From assembly GCF_900089775.1 (NCBI RefSeq), contig NZ_FLOB01000010.1, positions 56,936 to 120,935 on the forward strand: a stretch of 64,000 nt of DNA, given 5' to 3'. How positions within the stretch are numbered: position 1 is the first letter of the stretch; every line of letters begins with the position of its first letter. Position numbers and translations under genes: made by a program. Positions 63,982 to 64,000 of the stretch are shown one piece after another. The DNA is from Marinomonas spartinae (GTDB lineage: Bacteria > Pseudomonadota > Gammaproteobacteria > Pseudomonadales > Marinomonadaceae). A model generated the notes under the pieces. The model ran no database searches and was not told the origin of the DNA. It saw nothing but the letters and a program-made list of their open reading frames with translations.

Positions 63982-64000
63982 ATGGATACTTTAAAACTAA
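63982..64000 (+). CDS. Start of a gene cut by the window end
   Basis: ATG at 63982 after AAAGAGAG reads MDTLKL and remains open to the edge. The ribosome site makes a real start likely. Product cannot be judged from six residues. Confidence 0.4.

Overview
This 64 kb window looks like a stretch of chromosome from a marine gammaproteobacterium of the Oceanospirillales, most likely a Marinomonas relative. I infer this from the gene set (CpxPRA, SrkA, RsuA, RlmB/RNase R, PpsA/PpsR, RimK, a DUF4212 plus sodium:solute symporter pair), moderate GC, and predicted proteins resembling that group. No database search was possible. I see no rRNA, tRNA, CRISPR array, prophage or intact insertion sequence. 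Most of the window is ordinary core and accessory chromosome.

Layout. 1-3 kb: a clipped VOC protein and two tandem response regulators with TPR tails. 3-9 kb: srkA translationally coupled to a recQ-type helicase, a glycosyltransferase, a second VOC protein, a GIY-YIG protein, and a DUF1127/LysE-exporter operon divergent from a MocR regulator with clear operator-like repeats. 11-16 kb: a chemoreceptor and a complete envelope-stress locus, cpxP divergent from cpxRA, with textbook CpxR boxes between them. 16-24 kb: a glycosyltransferase/PIG-L deacetylase pair, a GabP-like permease, a 1.1 kb gene-poor gap, a 1-Cys peroxiredoxin behind a palindrome, a P-loop kinase-like protein and a repeat-containing DUF2076 protein. 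24-28 kb: lutABC (L-lactate oxidation) followed by a LysR gene. 28-34 kb: an orphan ABC binding protein, an Lrp regulator with a class-V aminotransferase-fold enzyme, a diguanylate cyclase and a MOSC protein. Between the binding protein and lrp lies a compact nested set of inverted repeats that may be a small RNA. 34-44 kb: symporter, bluB, small proteins, glutaredoxin, a UDG-family protein, a GC-richer AraC regulator that looks imported, SlyD, and a TetR regulator.

44-57 kb: PPOX-fold protein, DUF2750, rsuA, YitT, then a compact cluster behind a Fur box (TPR protein, two-TM protein, a short overlapping 49-codon ORF, a signal-peptidase-like S26 protein). Next come the late cobalamin genes (cobO, cobC, cobS, cobT) directly downstream of rnr-rlmB. 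57-64 kb: divergent ppsR/ppsA, rimK with an AstE/aspartoacylase-like partner, wrbA, and a gene-free 0.85 kb stretch full of hairpins and degenerate repeats.

How genes work together. CpxA/CpxR/CpxP sense envelope stress. LutABC oxidises lactate to pyruvate and PpsA, controlled by PpsR, returns pyruvate to PEP. BluB makes dimethylbenzimidazole, CobT activates it, CobS joins it to the corrinoid, CobC dephosphorylates and CobO adenosylates; the kinase CobU/CobP and the ring genes are not here. The most interesting leads are the Fur-box cluster with hidden small ORFs (47.4-48.7 kb), the nested-hairpin RNA candidate (29.16-29.26 kb), the mosaic hairpin region (63.3-63.9 kb), and the two RR-TPR paralogs, one of which lost an acidic-pocket residue.
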